A stretch of 64,000 nt of DNA from Rhypophila decipiens (lineage: Eukaryota; Ascomycota; Sordariomycetes; Sordariales; Naviculisporaceae): contig MU858084.1 of the NCBI GenBank assembly GCA_033297075.1, forward strand, positions 62,001-126,000. The letters are read 5' to 3'. Every line of letters begins with the position of its first letter. Positions within the stretch are counted from its first letter, which is position 1. The position numbers and the translations under genes were made by a program. Below the pieces are notes generated by a model. It saw nothing but the letters and a program-made list of their open reading frames with translations. It had not been told where the DNA came from and searched no databases. This document shows, in pieces, positions 23,590 to 39,026 of the stretch.

Positions 23590-25020
23590 CTTGAATGTGT
23601 ATCTTCTGGGCTTTGACTTTCTGATATCAAGGGTAGAGAAGTGAAATCAATAAGATGATGTACTTTGTTTGTAGGGCTGATCTTGTGAAATACGACCAGA
23701 TGCTCAAACTGCAGATCACCATTCTGGGAGACAATTCCTGTGCAGAATTGCACCCGACCTCACCCCATGATATATCTCAGCGTGGATTTGCAAGCCTCCA
23801 AGTCTTGGCTTGGGACGAGAGTTGTATATCTGATAAGCAGGGCGTTGTACCACGGTCGATGCTGGCATGCCTCCGATTTGTATGCTGGTCAGTGGTATCG
23901 TGACGATGTGAGACTGGAGCTGCGACGGTCATGTTGGCAAGGCAGCAGCTTAAACGCTCAAGTCAATCTCTTCCTCGGAAATCAAAATCTCAAGATCCAT
24001 CATCACAAACTTTTCAGCTCTCTTTGTGCATGGAAGGGGCTGGGGATGGTGTACTGGCGTGGAATTTCAGTAGCTGACAACCCGGAATTGGTTTCTTTGG
24101 AGTTGATTTTTCCAAAGTGAATCTAGGTTTCTGCCGAGTCATAATCGTTGATCCATGATGGAAGCGACGGGATCAATAAGCACGTGGTGAATACTCATAT
24201 AGCAAAGAAAGAAGCGTCTATACTAAACGAATAATGCAGATATATTGCAAGAGGATACCGCTACCTGATCATGTTAACATTGTCGAGAACAGCTACGGTA
24301 ATCTTGGGTTATTACTCCAGCAGCAACATCAGAAGATTTACTATCGTTATAGCTGCAGATGTCCATGAGATACCTATATAATCAGAGCTCGGACATAAAG
24401 GCCCGTTCAAACGTCTCAAAGTGGTCGTGATCACGGTCGTTGAACATATCGCCTGAAACCTGTTCAGGGGCTGCCAAACTTCCGCAGTTGTGTGATGAGC
24501 CTCCTTGGCAGTTACGGCAGGCTTGATCTCTGCAAAATAGCCGCCATTCTGTCACTATATCCGTACCTATGCGCCTTGTGGGAGTTCGAATAAAGGAATG
24601 CCACAAATGGAAGCCACGATAATTCCATGCGGTCTCAACTGCCGCGCCCGGTCTTGATGTTTTGTTCCTGCATGCGCCTGCGCGTGTACTGTAAAACCCC
24701 TGACCCCGGGGACCCCCTGAACGTTTGGTGCCAGAGAGGTGGGAAATCCTCGTCATCCGTGATCCGAACGGTAGCCAGCCCAGAAGAGAAACAATGTGTC
24801 AAAAAGTTCCTTAATATTTCTCCGACCCGGACGGGAATGTTTCTTCTCCTCCTCTTCTTTCTCTCCTGCCTCTATTTTGCAACTTGACGACCAAGTTCAT
24901 CATCAGCAGCCCGCTTCTCTTCCTTCATTTCTATTGGCGCCGGACGCCCCTTTTATTTACTTGTTACTTTATTTATTCCGACGATATTTAATCAAGCCAT
25001 ACCGCTTCACCTCGGCCGAA
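23590..25020. other. Intergenic stretch upstream of the PEBP-like gene
   Basis: About 1.4 kb, no supported frame. A strong pyrimidine tract at about 24838-24885 precedes the gene at 25021 and looks like a fungal core promoter or leader. Confidence 0.45.
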
Positions 25021-25957
25021 ATGCATCTCCAATCTCCTACAAAAACGGCTCTCTCAGCCCTCGTCCTCCTCCTGGCTAGGACAAGGTCTGTCTCTGCAGA
25101 TGATAACGCACGCAGCGTTTCCACGCTCGATTTCAAAAACGCCTTTGTCGAGTCGGGCATCGTCCCCGAGGTGATCGCCGCCTTGGACCCGTCCGTCTCG
25201 TTCTACGTCAGCTACGTCGCGGCCGATGGGCACAACGAGCTTCTCCTCCCGGGCACTCAGCTTGCCATGTCCGAGAAAGGCGGACCTACCGAGTTCAGTG
25301 TTGAAGGTCTCAACAATGCCACCAACGTGACCGCCTCGTCACGGTTTCTCATCTACCTGGTTGGTCTTCCATCACCACATTCCCCATAATCTTCTGGTAG
25401 CGACCATCAATCCGCTGACTTGCTTGTATCGTGTCCTCGTATAGCTCGACGCAGATGCACCGGCACGGGGAAACCCTACGGCGCGTAATCTGCGGCACTT
25501 TTTAGCGGGCAACTACACCGTCACTCCAGGCCAGAACTCGACCCTCCTGCCGACGGCGCAGAAGCTGACTGCCCTGACGACTCAATTCCAACCCTTCACC
25601 CGCTTTGTTGAACCCGACCCGCAGCCGAATACTGGTGTACACAGGTTCATCTATGCGCTTTACACCCAACCAGCAACGTTCAATAATGCCGGCTTCGAAT
25701 CAGTTGGCATGGAAGCCGAGACGGCAAACTGGAACCTCAGTCGCTGGAGGACACAGCTTGGTCTGGGACCCGCCATTGGGGCGACCTTCTTCACCATCGA
25801 CACTGGCGCGAATGGTACTGCTGGGACGAACAATGGAGGGGATAGTACCCCTGGCACGGGCAATGTGGACAACACCGAAGGAAGCGGTGCTGCCGGGTTG
25901 AGGGCTAGCTTGGGCTTGGTGGCAGTTTCGGTGCTGGGATGGATGACGCTTCTTTAG
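25021..25957 (+). CDS. PEBP-like (phosphatidylethanolamine-binding) surface protein, probable GPI anchor
   Basis: Two exons, 25021-25359 and 25445-25957, giving 283 residues. The intron uses the weaker donor GTTGGT with acceptor ATAG; phase 0 joins FLIYL to LDADAPARG. Residues 1-26 are a signal peptide. LDADAPARGNPTARNLRHFL corresponds to the DPDxP ligand-site motif and GVHRFIYALYTQP to the GxHR motif of the PEBP fold. After the domain (about residues 45-240) a Gly/Thr/Asn-rich stalk leads to a C-terminal hydrophobic tail (LRASLGLVAVSVLGWMTLL), the usual GPI-addition signal. N-glycosylation sites (NAT, NVT, NYT, NST) agree with secretion. Secreted fungal PEBP proteins are poorly characterised; ligand and role are unknown. 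Confidence 0.82.
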
Positions 25958-26394
25958 GCGGCAGAACCGAGCTGGGCAGACCTTGCGGAACCTGACTGAA
26001 GATGGGTTGGATCATGTCGTGGGGGGATAGCCATTCAAGTTTTGGTTGATTCTTATTTGTAACATCCGTTTGTACATGAAGGCACGTTTTGTACTGCATT
26101 CATGCTGGGAAGTTATGAGGGCATAATACACATAATATACAAGTTCGCGGAGCTCTGCGACACTTGCTTGCTTTTTCTTTTGTTGATAAGTACCTAGATG
26201 TATGGATTTTCAGCTGGAATAACGAGAGAAAACGTTGAAAGGGATACACAAACAGGAATCTCGAATAAAGCTAACCTGCCTCTATTCAACTACGGGAGGA
26301 ATCTGATCAATTACCAAGCCTGGAAGCTCAACCCGCAAAAGTCACCTCCATAGCTCGATTCAGTCAACCATAGCTTGGCCAGTCCTACAGCGCT
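25958..26394. other. Short convergent intergenic stretch
   Basis: About 440 bases between the 3' ends of the PEBP-like gene and the PIN-like transporter gene. Nothing else is seen. Confidence 0.4.
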
Positions 26395-28004
26395 TTACCG
26401 AATGGTCGCCTCGCTAGCAAACAAACTCCCAACCACCGTTACCGATAGTATGGGCGAGATGATGTACGATATCTGCACGAAGGTTAGCACTCGCTGATAT
26501 GTTTCAAATCACGAAAAGAACTTACCGTCAGCAACTTTGCAATGTTGACCTCGTCTTCGGGCTCTCCATCACTTACTTGAATCAACGTGATGAGCTTCAT
26601 GGCCGGCGGCCCAGTAGGCATCAGCATCATGGCAAACCACAGCATGGGATCATCCCCGAGGACCCCTTTTTCATGACCAGCCAACCAGTATATAAGGCTG
26701 ATGGATCCAAGCGGCCAGAGCACGAATCGGACCAGCAGAATGTAACCAACCGTGAGCCAAGGCAAGGCAGCAGACTTGTTTGGTCCACCATCTTCCTCTC
26801 CATCCTCTGACCGCATATATGCCAGCCTCACATCCCTCATGGCCGTGTACAAGGACACGCCCGCAACAACGACGGGGAGCGGGACGAACAAACCACCAAT
26901 ATTCTTAAGTGAAGCGGTCAACCAGGCAGTAAAGATGCCGCCTTGGTCCGTTGGGCTGAAGAATGCTGTATGCAGGGATGGGACCAAGCCGATAATGGCA
27001 CCGATCACGGCTCCGAGCAGGGGAGCGTTGAAAAAGTCGGATACAAAAAGTAGCCACCACTTCGTACGAGGACCGAGCTGCGACCATCTCGACCTGGGGA
27101 TCACAGATGCGCGGCGTAGATGATGTGGGAAGGGCGTCGGCCGCAGAGCGACTCGGCCCTCACTGGTGGACGGTCGAGACCGGGACCGGGACCGAGATCG
27201 GGGCGCGGAACCTGGTCGACTGAGGGGACTCGGCTCGTTGCTCAGTGATCCGATTCGAGACGCACTAGATCGTCGGGACACGGATGGGAAGAACCTATGT
27301 GGTGCCAAGAGAGAGGAAGACGATTCGAACGGGTCGGAAAATGCTGTCAAGGAGCCACTGCTGACTGCACGGGTGGCCAACAAGGGAGATGATTCTTCGG
27401 TCCGGGGTGGCACATCATCATTGGCGAGAATCGCACTGCCGTTGTGTTTCGAGTCCATGTCATGGTCGTCGGGTTCCGGGGCATGTTCCGAGTCGATAAG
27501 TCGGGGACCAACGGCAAATGTCAGACAGCTCGATACCGTGGCAAAGACGAGGAAATAGGCCTTTGCACGCTCAATAGCCTCCCGGGTGGTTTCATCAGTG
27601 ACAATGAGCGCGCTCAGGATGCCCGTCTCATCGAGAGCAGTGATGAGAAGCAAGGGGTAGCTGGTGGTATTGTTGAACATGATGGCAACAGTGACCCAGT
27701 CGGGCATGCCCAGGAAGAGGTGGCCAACGATGCCGATGAGGAAGGATATCATGTGGCAAACAATTGCCCATATCAGGATGATGAGATATCGGCTTGCTGA
27801 CTCGGCGTGTAATTCAGATCCAATCTTGGTGATGAGCAGGGCCGGCAGGAACATTCGGACGCAGACTTTGGACACGGCTTTGGTGCTGTCATGGCTGAGA
27901 AGACCGAGATGTGCTGCGATACTACCGTACGAGATGACGAGGAGGACTGAGAGACTGGCTTGGATGGCGGCCAGGAAGGACTCGAGGAGGCCTGTTGGGG
28001 CCAT
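26395..28004 (-). CDS. PIN/auxin-efflux-carrier-family transporter
   Basis: Two exons, 26526-28004 and 26395-26472, giving 518 residues; the GTAAGT..GCAG intron lies near the 3' end in phase 0. About five N-terminal helices (residues 10-165) and five C-terminal helices (about 320-515) flank a hydrophilic loop of about 150 residues, which is the layout of the membrane transport protein (auxin efflux carrier) family. Visible landmarks are MFNNTTSYPLLLITAL with the conserved N..S.P..L pattern in the first half and MLMPTGPPAMKLITLIQVS in the second. The loop is rich in Ser and Arg, including an alternating R-S run (SRSRSRSRPS), and is probably phosphorylated. Fungal members sit in the ER or plasma membrane and their substrates are mostly unknown. 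Confidence 0.85.
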
Positions 28005-29251
28005 CTCTACGACATGGAGGTAGTGATGTTGCTAGGGATACAGGACTGGACTGCTGGTATGGAATTGGACTTAGGAAGGCATATGTTGGTGATGTTGGGT
28101 CAGAGGGAATCAAACTCCCATCTCCAGGTCATGTCCGAAATGACGACATTGAAGTGGCTGGCAGGCGAGCAAACCATTGGTTGAGAGTGCATCCCGCATT
28201 TTTCGCTGAGAGTCGTTGCTGATGATAAGAATGCGGGGTGATGGTGAGGGCACTGGCAGCTCGTGTTGCCACTTGCCCGTCATCTCGATTGAGACGGGAA
28301 GGGGAGGGATGCGTGAAAATATGTTTTAGACTTGAACAGTTTTATGTTGGCTGATCATTCGAGGGTAGTCGTTTGCCTAAACGAAAAGGAGTGATGGTTC
28401 TTTGGCTTTGGAAGGAAGCCCGGGCAGATCCCGTCTTACAGTATCAGTTTGGGCCTAGGATTTCTGGGTAAGGGGAGTTGTCTCCACGCCTCAATTTCCA
28501 CCATTGAACGCCATCAAACGGTCTCACAGAGATCCCGCAACTCCACATGCAATTGGACAAACCCATCCAAATATTAACATGAACCTCATTCAACTCCGTG
28601 ATGGAGTGCAAGCTCCAAAGTCAACGTCAAGACCAGAAAGCCGACTTCTCGGCCCCCCTGGTGTGCAATCGCCTTTCAGCTTTCTCCCACCAATATGATG
28701 AGGAGGTTGGGTCGCTTTTGGGGTCTCCTCGTGTACCCATCGGCCAAATCCTTCTCGTGAGGGCCGACTGTTGTGCTGTGGATACGTACCTACAGTGGGT
28801 GATGGGCTCGGTCAGCCAACCTCAAGGCCTGTCCCTCACCATACATAGCAAGTTGTAGGCGTCAAATTGATGCTGTGAAACCCCAAACAAATATCGGTAT
28901 TCTTACGCTTCTGTCAGCTGGGGGCGCTAGAAAGCCTCATCAAGGCTCGACAGAACGAAGGGTATCCCGTCAAATGGCCCCTGGTCAATGGAGGCTCAAC
29001 CGCTGACAGCGACCCCGCATCTCGACCTAGACATGCATCTTGTTCCAAAATAAGAGATTGCGAAATCTCTCCGAGCCCGCCATCGTGGTTTCTTTCTTCT
29101 TTTTTTTCTTCGTTGGAGCTTTCTTGTTGGTGTAGCTTGACACCATCCCAAGTATTATGGCGATATCTCAAACTTGTGGCTGAAAGCAACCAAAAGATCG
29201 CATATTCGGAGCCCACCTGCAATGACCACAAGCCCGTAGCGCACCACGGCA
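28005..29251. other. Divergent promoter region between PIN-like and CAX-like genes
   Basis: About 1.25 kb between divergent transporter genes, so it probably holds both promoters. No supported frame is present. Confidence 0.5.
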
Positions 29252-30939
29252 ATGCCCGTAGATCTCAAAATGGTACCAGACACCGAATCCCCACCCTTGC
29301 CCGAGAGCCGGCGCACTGCCCACCGAGTCTTCTTGATACGGCAGAAGCGAGACAGGTTTAATCCCTTTCGCCATATCCCATGGGACTATACCGAAGAGAA
29401 CCTCGTCGCGGACCCCGAAGCCGATGGCGGGACCCGCGGGAGCCATGCTGGTCGAGGTGAGCATCCTGATTCCCTTATCACAAAAGCCATGGCTGACAGA
29501 GTGTCAAACCAAAAGAGTACAAAAATCACACATTGTGGAAATGGGAGTTCCGCTTTCCCAAACCGGCCAGGCCCTTTACCATCATGAACCAGATCAAGCG
29601 GACCCTATTCACGTCCTGGATCAATGTCCTTCTGGTCTGCGTACCCATAGGGTTAGGCTTGCACTCGCTTGACCAGCGAAGCCCGGCAACCTTTGCGCTC
29701 AATTATCTGGCCGAAATCCCGCTCTGGTTCATGTGCGATTATGCCCTCGAAGAGATCGAGAAATACCTGGGCCCATTGGCGTCGGATCTTCTTGACATCT
29801 TCACCACCAATACAGTGCAGGTCATCTCCAGTCTCCTCCTCCTCTTCGAGACCAACAGAGTCGACCTGCTCCAGACCTCCCTGGTGGGCGGCATCCTCAG
29901 CAATATCCTTGTTCTTCTGGGCCTCAGTCTCCTCATCGGCGGCCTGCCCAACCATGAGCAGCGCTTCAACCGCCTTGGCGCACAAGGGGCCTCGACCCTT
30001 CTTTCCATCGCTGCCACCAGCATCCTGATTCCTACGGCCGTGAAACTTCTCGGCCAGACCACGGATGCAAATCTCGTCAAGCAATCGCGTGGCGTTGCTG
30101 TGGTCCTCCTCTTTGTCTATATCGCCTACACCTTTTGCCAAATGGTTACCCACAGAAACGAGTACTACCACGCACCTCCACCCCACGAAATGAGCATCGC
30201 CCAAGGTCTGGCAGCTACACTTCCCATGGCAACAGCTACAGGCTCAGCCATCACGGCGCCCAACGTGACCGTGACCCCAGCCACTGCGCCGGAATGTGTC
30301 CCGCCGCCCTTAAACTCGCCCAATGACCCGTTCCAAGCACCTGTCTGGGCCTCTCGTTCATCGAGGCACAACAAAGCCAGCTCGTCCAACTACCGGTCTC
30401 GGTCTCACCAACACGCCGAATCCAACATGTACCACTCTTCTCATCCTCACGAGATCAAGGGCCCCCAGCTTGCCTTCCCCGTCGCCATCCTCATCTTTGC
30501 CGTCTCCATCGTCCTCCTTTACTTCTCCATCGACGCAACGATTGACTCGATCGAGGCCCTCACCGAGGCGACCAATTTGACACCCACCTTTGTCGGTCTC
30601 ATACTGTTGCCAATCCCCAACCTGGACTTTGCGCCCATCTCATTGGCGGTGGACAACTACCTCGAGCAGACAATGCGGTATACCGTCGGACGAAGTATCC
30701 AGACGGCCTTGCTGGTCGAGCCGCTGGTGGTCTTGCTGGCCTGGTGGACGGGGGCAGGGAGTGGACAGGTGACGCTCGCCTTTGGCGGGTTCGAAGTAGT
30801 CAGTTTGTTTACCACCATCTTGTTGTTGGGTTTCTTGATGGTGGATGCAAAGGTGCATTGGGTCCATGGCATCTTGTTGCTGAGCGATTGGGTTCTGATT
30901 GGCATCGCGGCCTATTTTGTTGACAAGGAGGTCAAGTAG
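29252..30939 (+). CDS. Divergent CAX-family (Ca2+/H+ exchanger-like) membrane protein lacking ion-site glutamates
   Basis: Two exons, 29252-29456 and 29516-30939 (59-base intron, phase 1), giving 542 residues. FRFPKPARPFTIMNQ..R.LF.SWINVLLV matches the N-terminal approach of fungal vacuolar Ca2+/H+ exchangers. The hydrophobic pattern of both five-helix repeats, LLQTSLVGGILSNILVLLG and VGRSIQTALLVEPLVVLLAW also match. The ion-binding motifs do not: the first GNATELI-type motif reads TNTVQVI (Glu to Gln), and the second VGNAAEHV-type motif reads PNLDFAPI (Glu to Ala). The linker between repeats is His/Ser-rich (about residues 340-390) where an acidic stretch is usual. It may transport something else, or have a regulatory role; it is not a decayed gene, because the frame is long and intact. 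Confidence 0.8.
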
Positions 30940-35412
<4,473 letters not shown>

Positions 35413-35797
35413 GAAAGCTTACCCGTGCTTAGGGGGTTTTAATGACAAAGAATGTCTGCAATGTTTATGAGGGAGTTTATATATGGTTGCGCTTTGGTTT
35501 TCACTTTATTCTTCCCTCTGATGAAGGGCTTATATTATATTCATATGGGTACCACGTCCCTTCTTCAACAGAAGAGGGTTAGGTGGCAGGGAAAACAGAA
35601 TCTGTAGCTCCACGAAATGACACAATATATTTGACCAACTTATTTCCCACCCCAGTCTTGTGCGCGATTGTTTGCCGTTGTGTGTTGCCATGCTTGTCAT
35701 GAGCCGAGAAGCCCCTCGTCACCATGAAGCCACCGAGGTTCTAACTGACCAGCTATCGCCATGATGTCACTGCAATACTGTAGCCACACGGGTCATC
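35413..35797. other. Short convergent intergenic stretch
   Basis: 385 bases between the 3' ends of the catalase-peroxidase and P450 genes. Nothing else is seen. Confidence 0.45.
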
Positions 35798-37366
35798 TTA
35801 ATACCCCTTCTTTCCCGCCGTTCGATCGGTGGCCAAAACCCACATGTCCTGGTGAATCATCATGCCAACATAATTCGTCTCTTTCCACGGTTTCTGCGGG
35901 CGCATCAGACTCCAGTCAAAGTTATGAATCAGCTCAAACAAGACCTTTTCCAGTTCCATGCCTGCAATCTTTTTGCCTAGGCATTGGAATTTCCCCCCTC
36001 CAAAGGTGAGATCGTATACTTGGTGCATCTTGGTCAGCTTCTGGCTGTCTTTTTCAGCCAGCCACCTCTCGGGGCGAAAGACTTTGGGGTCGGGAGAAAA
36101 GACGTCGGGGCGGAAATGTAAAGGCCAGGTTGCGACGCTAATGTTGGTTCCTCCGGGCAGAAAGACTTGGTTCCCGTCGACAGTCACAGTGTCACCCTGC
36201 GGAGGGACACATTTTGTTGCTTGGATCGCCACGGGCGGGTGGATTCGCGTGCCTTCTTTGATGACTGCTTGGAGGTAGGGCAGGTTCTTGGCCTGAGAAG
36301 TTGGAATGATTCCAGTTCCACTGCTGTTGGTGTCACTGTCTACCACGACAGAGTCAACCTCGGCCTGGAGTTTGGCGTAGACGGGCGGATGAGTGAGCAA
36401 GAACAACATGATGGTTGTCAAGGCGGCCGAGGTAGTATCCGACCCAGCCACGATCTGCAGAAGCGATTCTCTGACAATCTCCTCTTTGGTCAAGCCGTGG
36501 CGGGCGAACGAGGCAATCATGTCGGTCTTACTTCCCGTCAGGACATCGCCCTGGTCCTCGGCAAAACGGGCCTCGATGATTGTACGTGCGTTGCTGATTA
36601 GACGGCCCATTCCTACAGCGTCTTTCTCGGAAGGTGCCAGGAAGCGGTTGATCCACGGGTGTTGGATTATCGGCCATAACCGGAGGGCAATGCATGTCGT
36701 GTTGATTAGCAGCCCCAGTTTCGAAGCAGCCATGAATGAGCCCACGTCCGAGTCGGTGCGCAGATCGCCAAATGACTCCCCGTATGAGATGAGCGAGATG
36801 GTGTCGAGGGTGAAGAAGTTGATCTTTTGGGCCAGGTCAAAGGGGCGGGATTGAGAGGTTGTGGGATCCGAGAGGTATTTGGTTCTGATGAGGTGGACCA
36901 ACTCGCCCACCGTCTGGTCGATGGAGGACTCCAGCTCGAGGTTCTCCTTGCCCGAGTAGCCGGCTGCGAGCCGGGCTCGCTGACGGGTATGTGCCCCGTC
37001 GTCAAGGAGACTCATGACGTGGTCTTCGCCCTTCTTGAAACGAATACCCCCGTGGTACCATTCTGATCGCACGTAGCCTGCTCGCGGCGAGTTTATATGA
37101 GACAGGAGTTCCGGAGAGGACGTGAGCAAGTCGTTGGGACCGACGCGGACGATTGAGCCGTAGGTTTCACAGAGGGTGGTGTAGGTTTCGTTGAAATCTA
37201 GGGATAGTATGGTTTTGATATGGTAGAGTTCGGACCAGCCACTGCTGAATGGGCCTTTGAAATGGCTGAGTCGGCGGTAGAGCATGAGTCTTTTGCCGAG
37301 GTAGACGAGAGCCAGGAGGCCCAGCACCACCCACCGGGCGTCGTAGACAAGGGAGAGGACTGTCAT
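35798..37366 (-). CDS. Cytochrome P450, pisatin-demethylase-like
   Basis: A single exon of 522 residues, ATG at 37366. The N-terminal anchor (about residues 10-25) places it in the ER. The I-helix is LLQIVAGSDTTSAAL, the K-helix ExxR is KEGTRIHPP, the PERF-like element is FRPERW, and the heme loop is FGGGKFQCLGKKIAG with the cysteine ligand. GMMIHQDMWV near the C terminus is typical of the pisatin-demethylase-related group of fungal P450s. Characterised members detoxify plant phenolics, but most relatives have unknown substrates. The gene is convergent with the catalase-peroxidase gene. A TATAAA lies about 55 bases upstream of the ATG. Confidence 0.9.
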   Translation of the reverse strand: MTVLSLVYDARWVVLGLLALVYLGKRLMLYRRLSHFKGPFSSGWSELYHIKTILSLDFNETYTTLCETYGSIVRVGPNDLLTSSPELLSHINSPRAGYVRSEWYHGGIRFKKGEDHVMSLLDDGAHTRQRARLAAGYSGKENLELESSIDQTVGELVHLIRTKYLSDPTTSQSRPFDLAQKINFFTLDTISLISYGESFGDLRTDSDVGSFMAASKLGLLINTTCIALRLWPIIQHPWINRFLAPSEKDAVGMGRLISNARTIIEARFAEDQGDVLTGSKTDMIASFARHGLTKEEIVRESLLQIVAGSDTTSAALTTIMLFLLTHPPVYAKLQAEVDSVVVDSDTNSSGTGIIPTSQAKNLPYLQAVIKEGTRIHPPVAIQATKCVPPQGDTVTVDGNQVFLPGGTNISVATWPLHFRPDVFSPDPKVFRPERWLAEKDSQKLTKMHQVYDLTFGGGKFQCLGKKIAGMELEKVLFELIHNFDWSLMRPQKPWKETNYVGMMIHQDMWVLATDRTAGKKGY

Positions 37367-37419
37367 GTTGGGCTGGATGGAGCGTTGTTACTGTCGCTGC
37401 TTGGCTGAATTTATTCTGC

Positions 37420-37425
37420 TTTATA
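37420..37425 (-). promoter_or_regulatory. TATA-like element of the second P450 gene
   Basis: TATAAA on the minus strand about 55 bases before the ATG at 37366. Confidence 0.4.
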
Positions 37426-38431
37426 GCCGTCGAGTCCCAAGAGTAAGACCGACTTGTTGAATCATAAATCTTGTCAGCCAAAGGGATTCTGCCGTAATGA
37501 TGACCAATTCTCCTGTGTGTGTTGGATGGAGATATAACATGCCAAGAAGTGTGAGATATAGCTATGCTGTGAGTAAGTTCTCAGTATCTCGGGAACGCCT
37601 GTGGGTGTGTCAAAGCTTTATCACCACACCGAGACGAATCACCACTGGCTGCCACGCCTGCCAGGTTACTGTAGCGGTGGGACTATCGCTTGACTGCAGC
37701 AGGGCTTAGTCAATTATGAGCATAGAAGCACCTTGGCGGCGGCTCCTTAGCGCGGGATATGGGGCATAATGGGCTTCTATGGAGGACGGGATCTCCCTAC
37801 CACGCATCGGGTCAAGACAGCGAAAGGCGATCATGCAGGGTGCTGTCCCGGTCCATTCCTTGGTCGTGGATTCGTGTCACCATACCAGTACGTACATGGT
37901 GGGTGGTAATATTCGTACAGTTGGCTGGTTATAACGCTCCAAGTCCTGCCTGCCGGACAGTGCCTTGTAACTCGTTGACGTCAAGAACAGACAGGCCCCA
38001 TTGAAAGAGATCAGTAACGAAAGCAACACGCAACCTGAGCTATGAGATGACACAAGCGAGGAATCAGAAGAAAAGAGAGACGCATTTGGGAATCCTGCTA
38101 GGCAATGACTAATTAGCTAGAGAGACATCTTGTCTACCTGATCCCCGTCAATGGATACGTTCAAGGCCAACCCCGATGTAACCAGTTGGACATTCCCAGC
38201 CCATAATGTTTAATTAACCGTAGGAAATCCAGCGCACTACAACCCACGAGATCTCAACCAGCACCGTTTTGTTGAAAAAAAAAAAAATACATATCCGCCG
38301 TGAATAGCGCAGCTGAAAGAATCTGATAATTAGCAATGACTCGGTCGAGAGGGAAGGAAAGGCGGAGAGGTAAGCATCGAAACGTACCAGATAAGCGTTA
38401 AAGACGGAAACGCAGATGATATGCCATGGAC
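37426..38431. other. Intergenic stretch between P450 and small nuclear-type gene
   Basis: About 1 kb with no supported frame. A 13-base A run lies at about 38275-38287. Confidence 0.4.
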
Positions 38432-39026
38432 TTAGATCTCACCAGCCTGAGAATCCTCGGCGTCAACATCCTCGTCCTGGCTGACTTGGTTATTGTCCTC
38501 GCCATCGACACTCTCCTTTTTGGCCGCCCGCTTTCCACGACCACCGGGAGTCTTGGGAGTCTTGGGAGTCTTGGGAGCCTTGGCTGCCGGCGAGCCTTCA
38601 TCATCCTTCTTGCCTCGCTTGCGCTTGGCCGGAGTCGCGGGACTGTTGCCGACGGGCCCGGCAGGACAGGCGGCATTGTGCATGATCTTCTTCTTGATTT
38701 GGCCCCAAAGATTGGCGCATGATCGAGGATTCATATCCATCTGGGCCCCCACCTTTGTCATGTCGAGCTGTGTTGGAATGCCGTGTTAGCAATTCGGCTC
38801 GCAGAAACACAATCGAGGCCAGAGATGGACGGATAAAACAGGAGATTAAAGAGAGAAAGAGAAAGGTGGCGGAGATGGAAGAGTGTATTGTCCTGGTGCA
38901 ACGAGAGACGAGAAAAGAATTGAAACTCACCTCGGGAATCGTCTTGAAGCCAGCCCACATGGCCTCCAGGAAGCGGCGCTCGGGACCGGTAAACTCCATG
39001 GGCTTCCCATCTTGCTGATCAGACAT
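38432..39026 (-). CDS. Small basic nuclear-type protein (Myb-like N-terminal segment, AT-hook-like tail)
   Basis: Two exons, 38931-39026 and 38432-38767, giving 143 residues; donor GTGAGT and acceptor CACAG in phase 0. The N-terminal segment (residues about 12-55) has an E..FLEAMWAGFK....LDM..VGAQM.MN..SCANLWGQIKKKI pattern like the short Myb/SANT-like helices of many small fungal nuclear proteins. The second half is Lys/Pro/Ala-rich, contains three PKT repeats followed by GGRGKRAAKK (AT-hook-like), and ends in an acidic tail. This suggests a chromatin or DNA-associated role. No characterised homologue is recognised. Confidence 0.75.
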
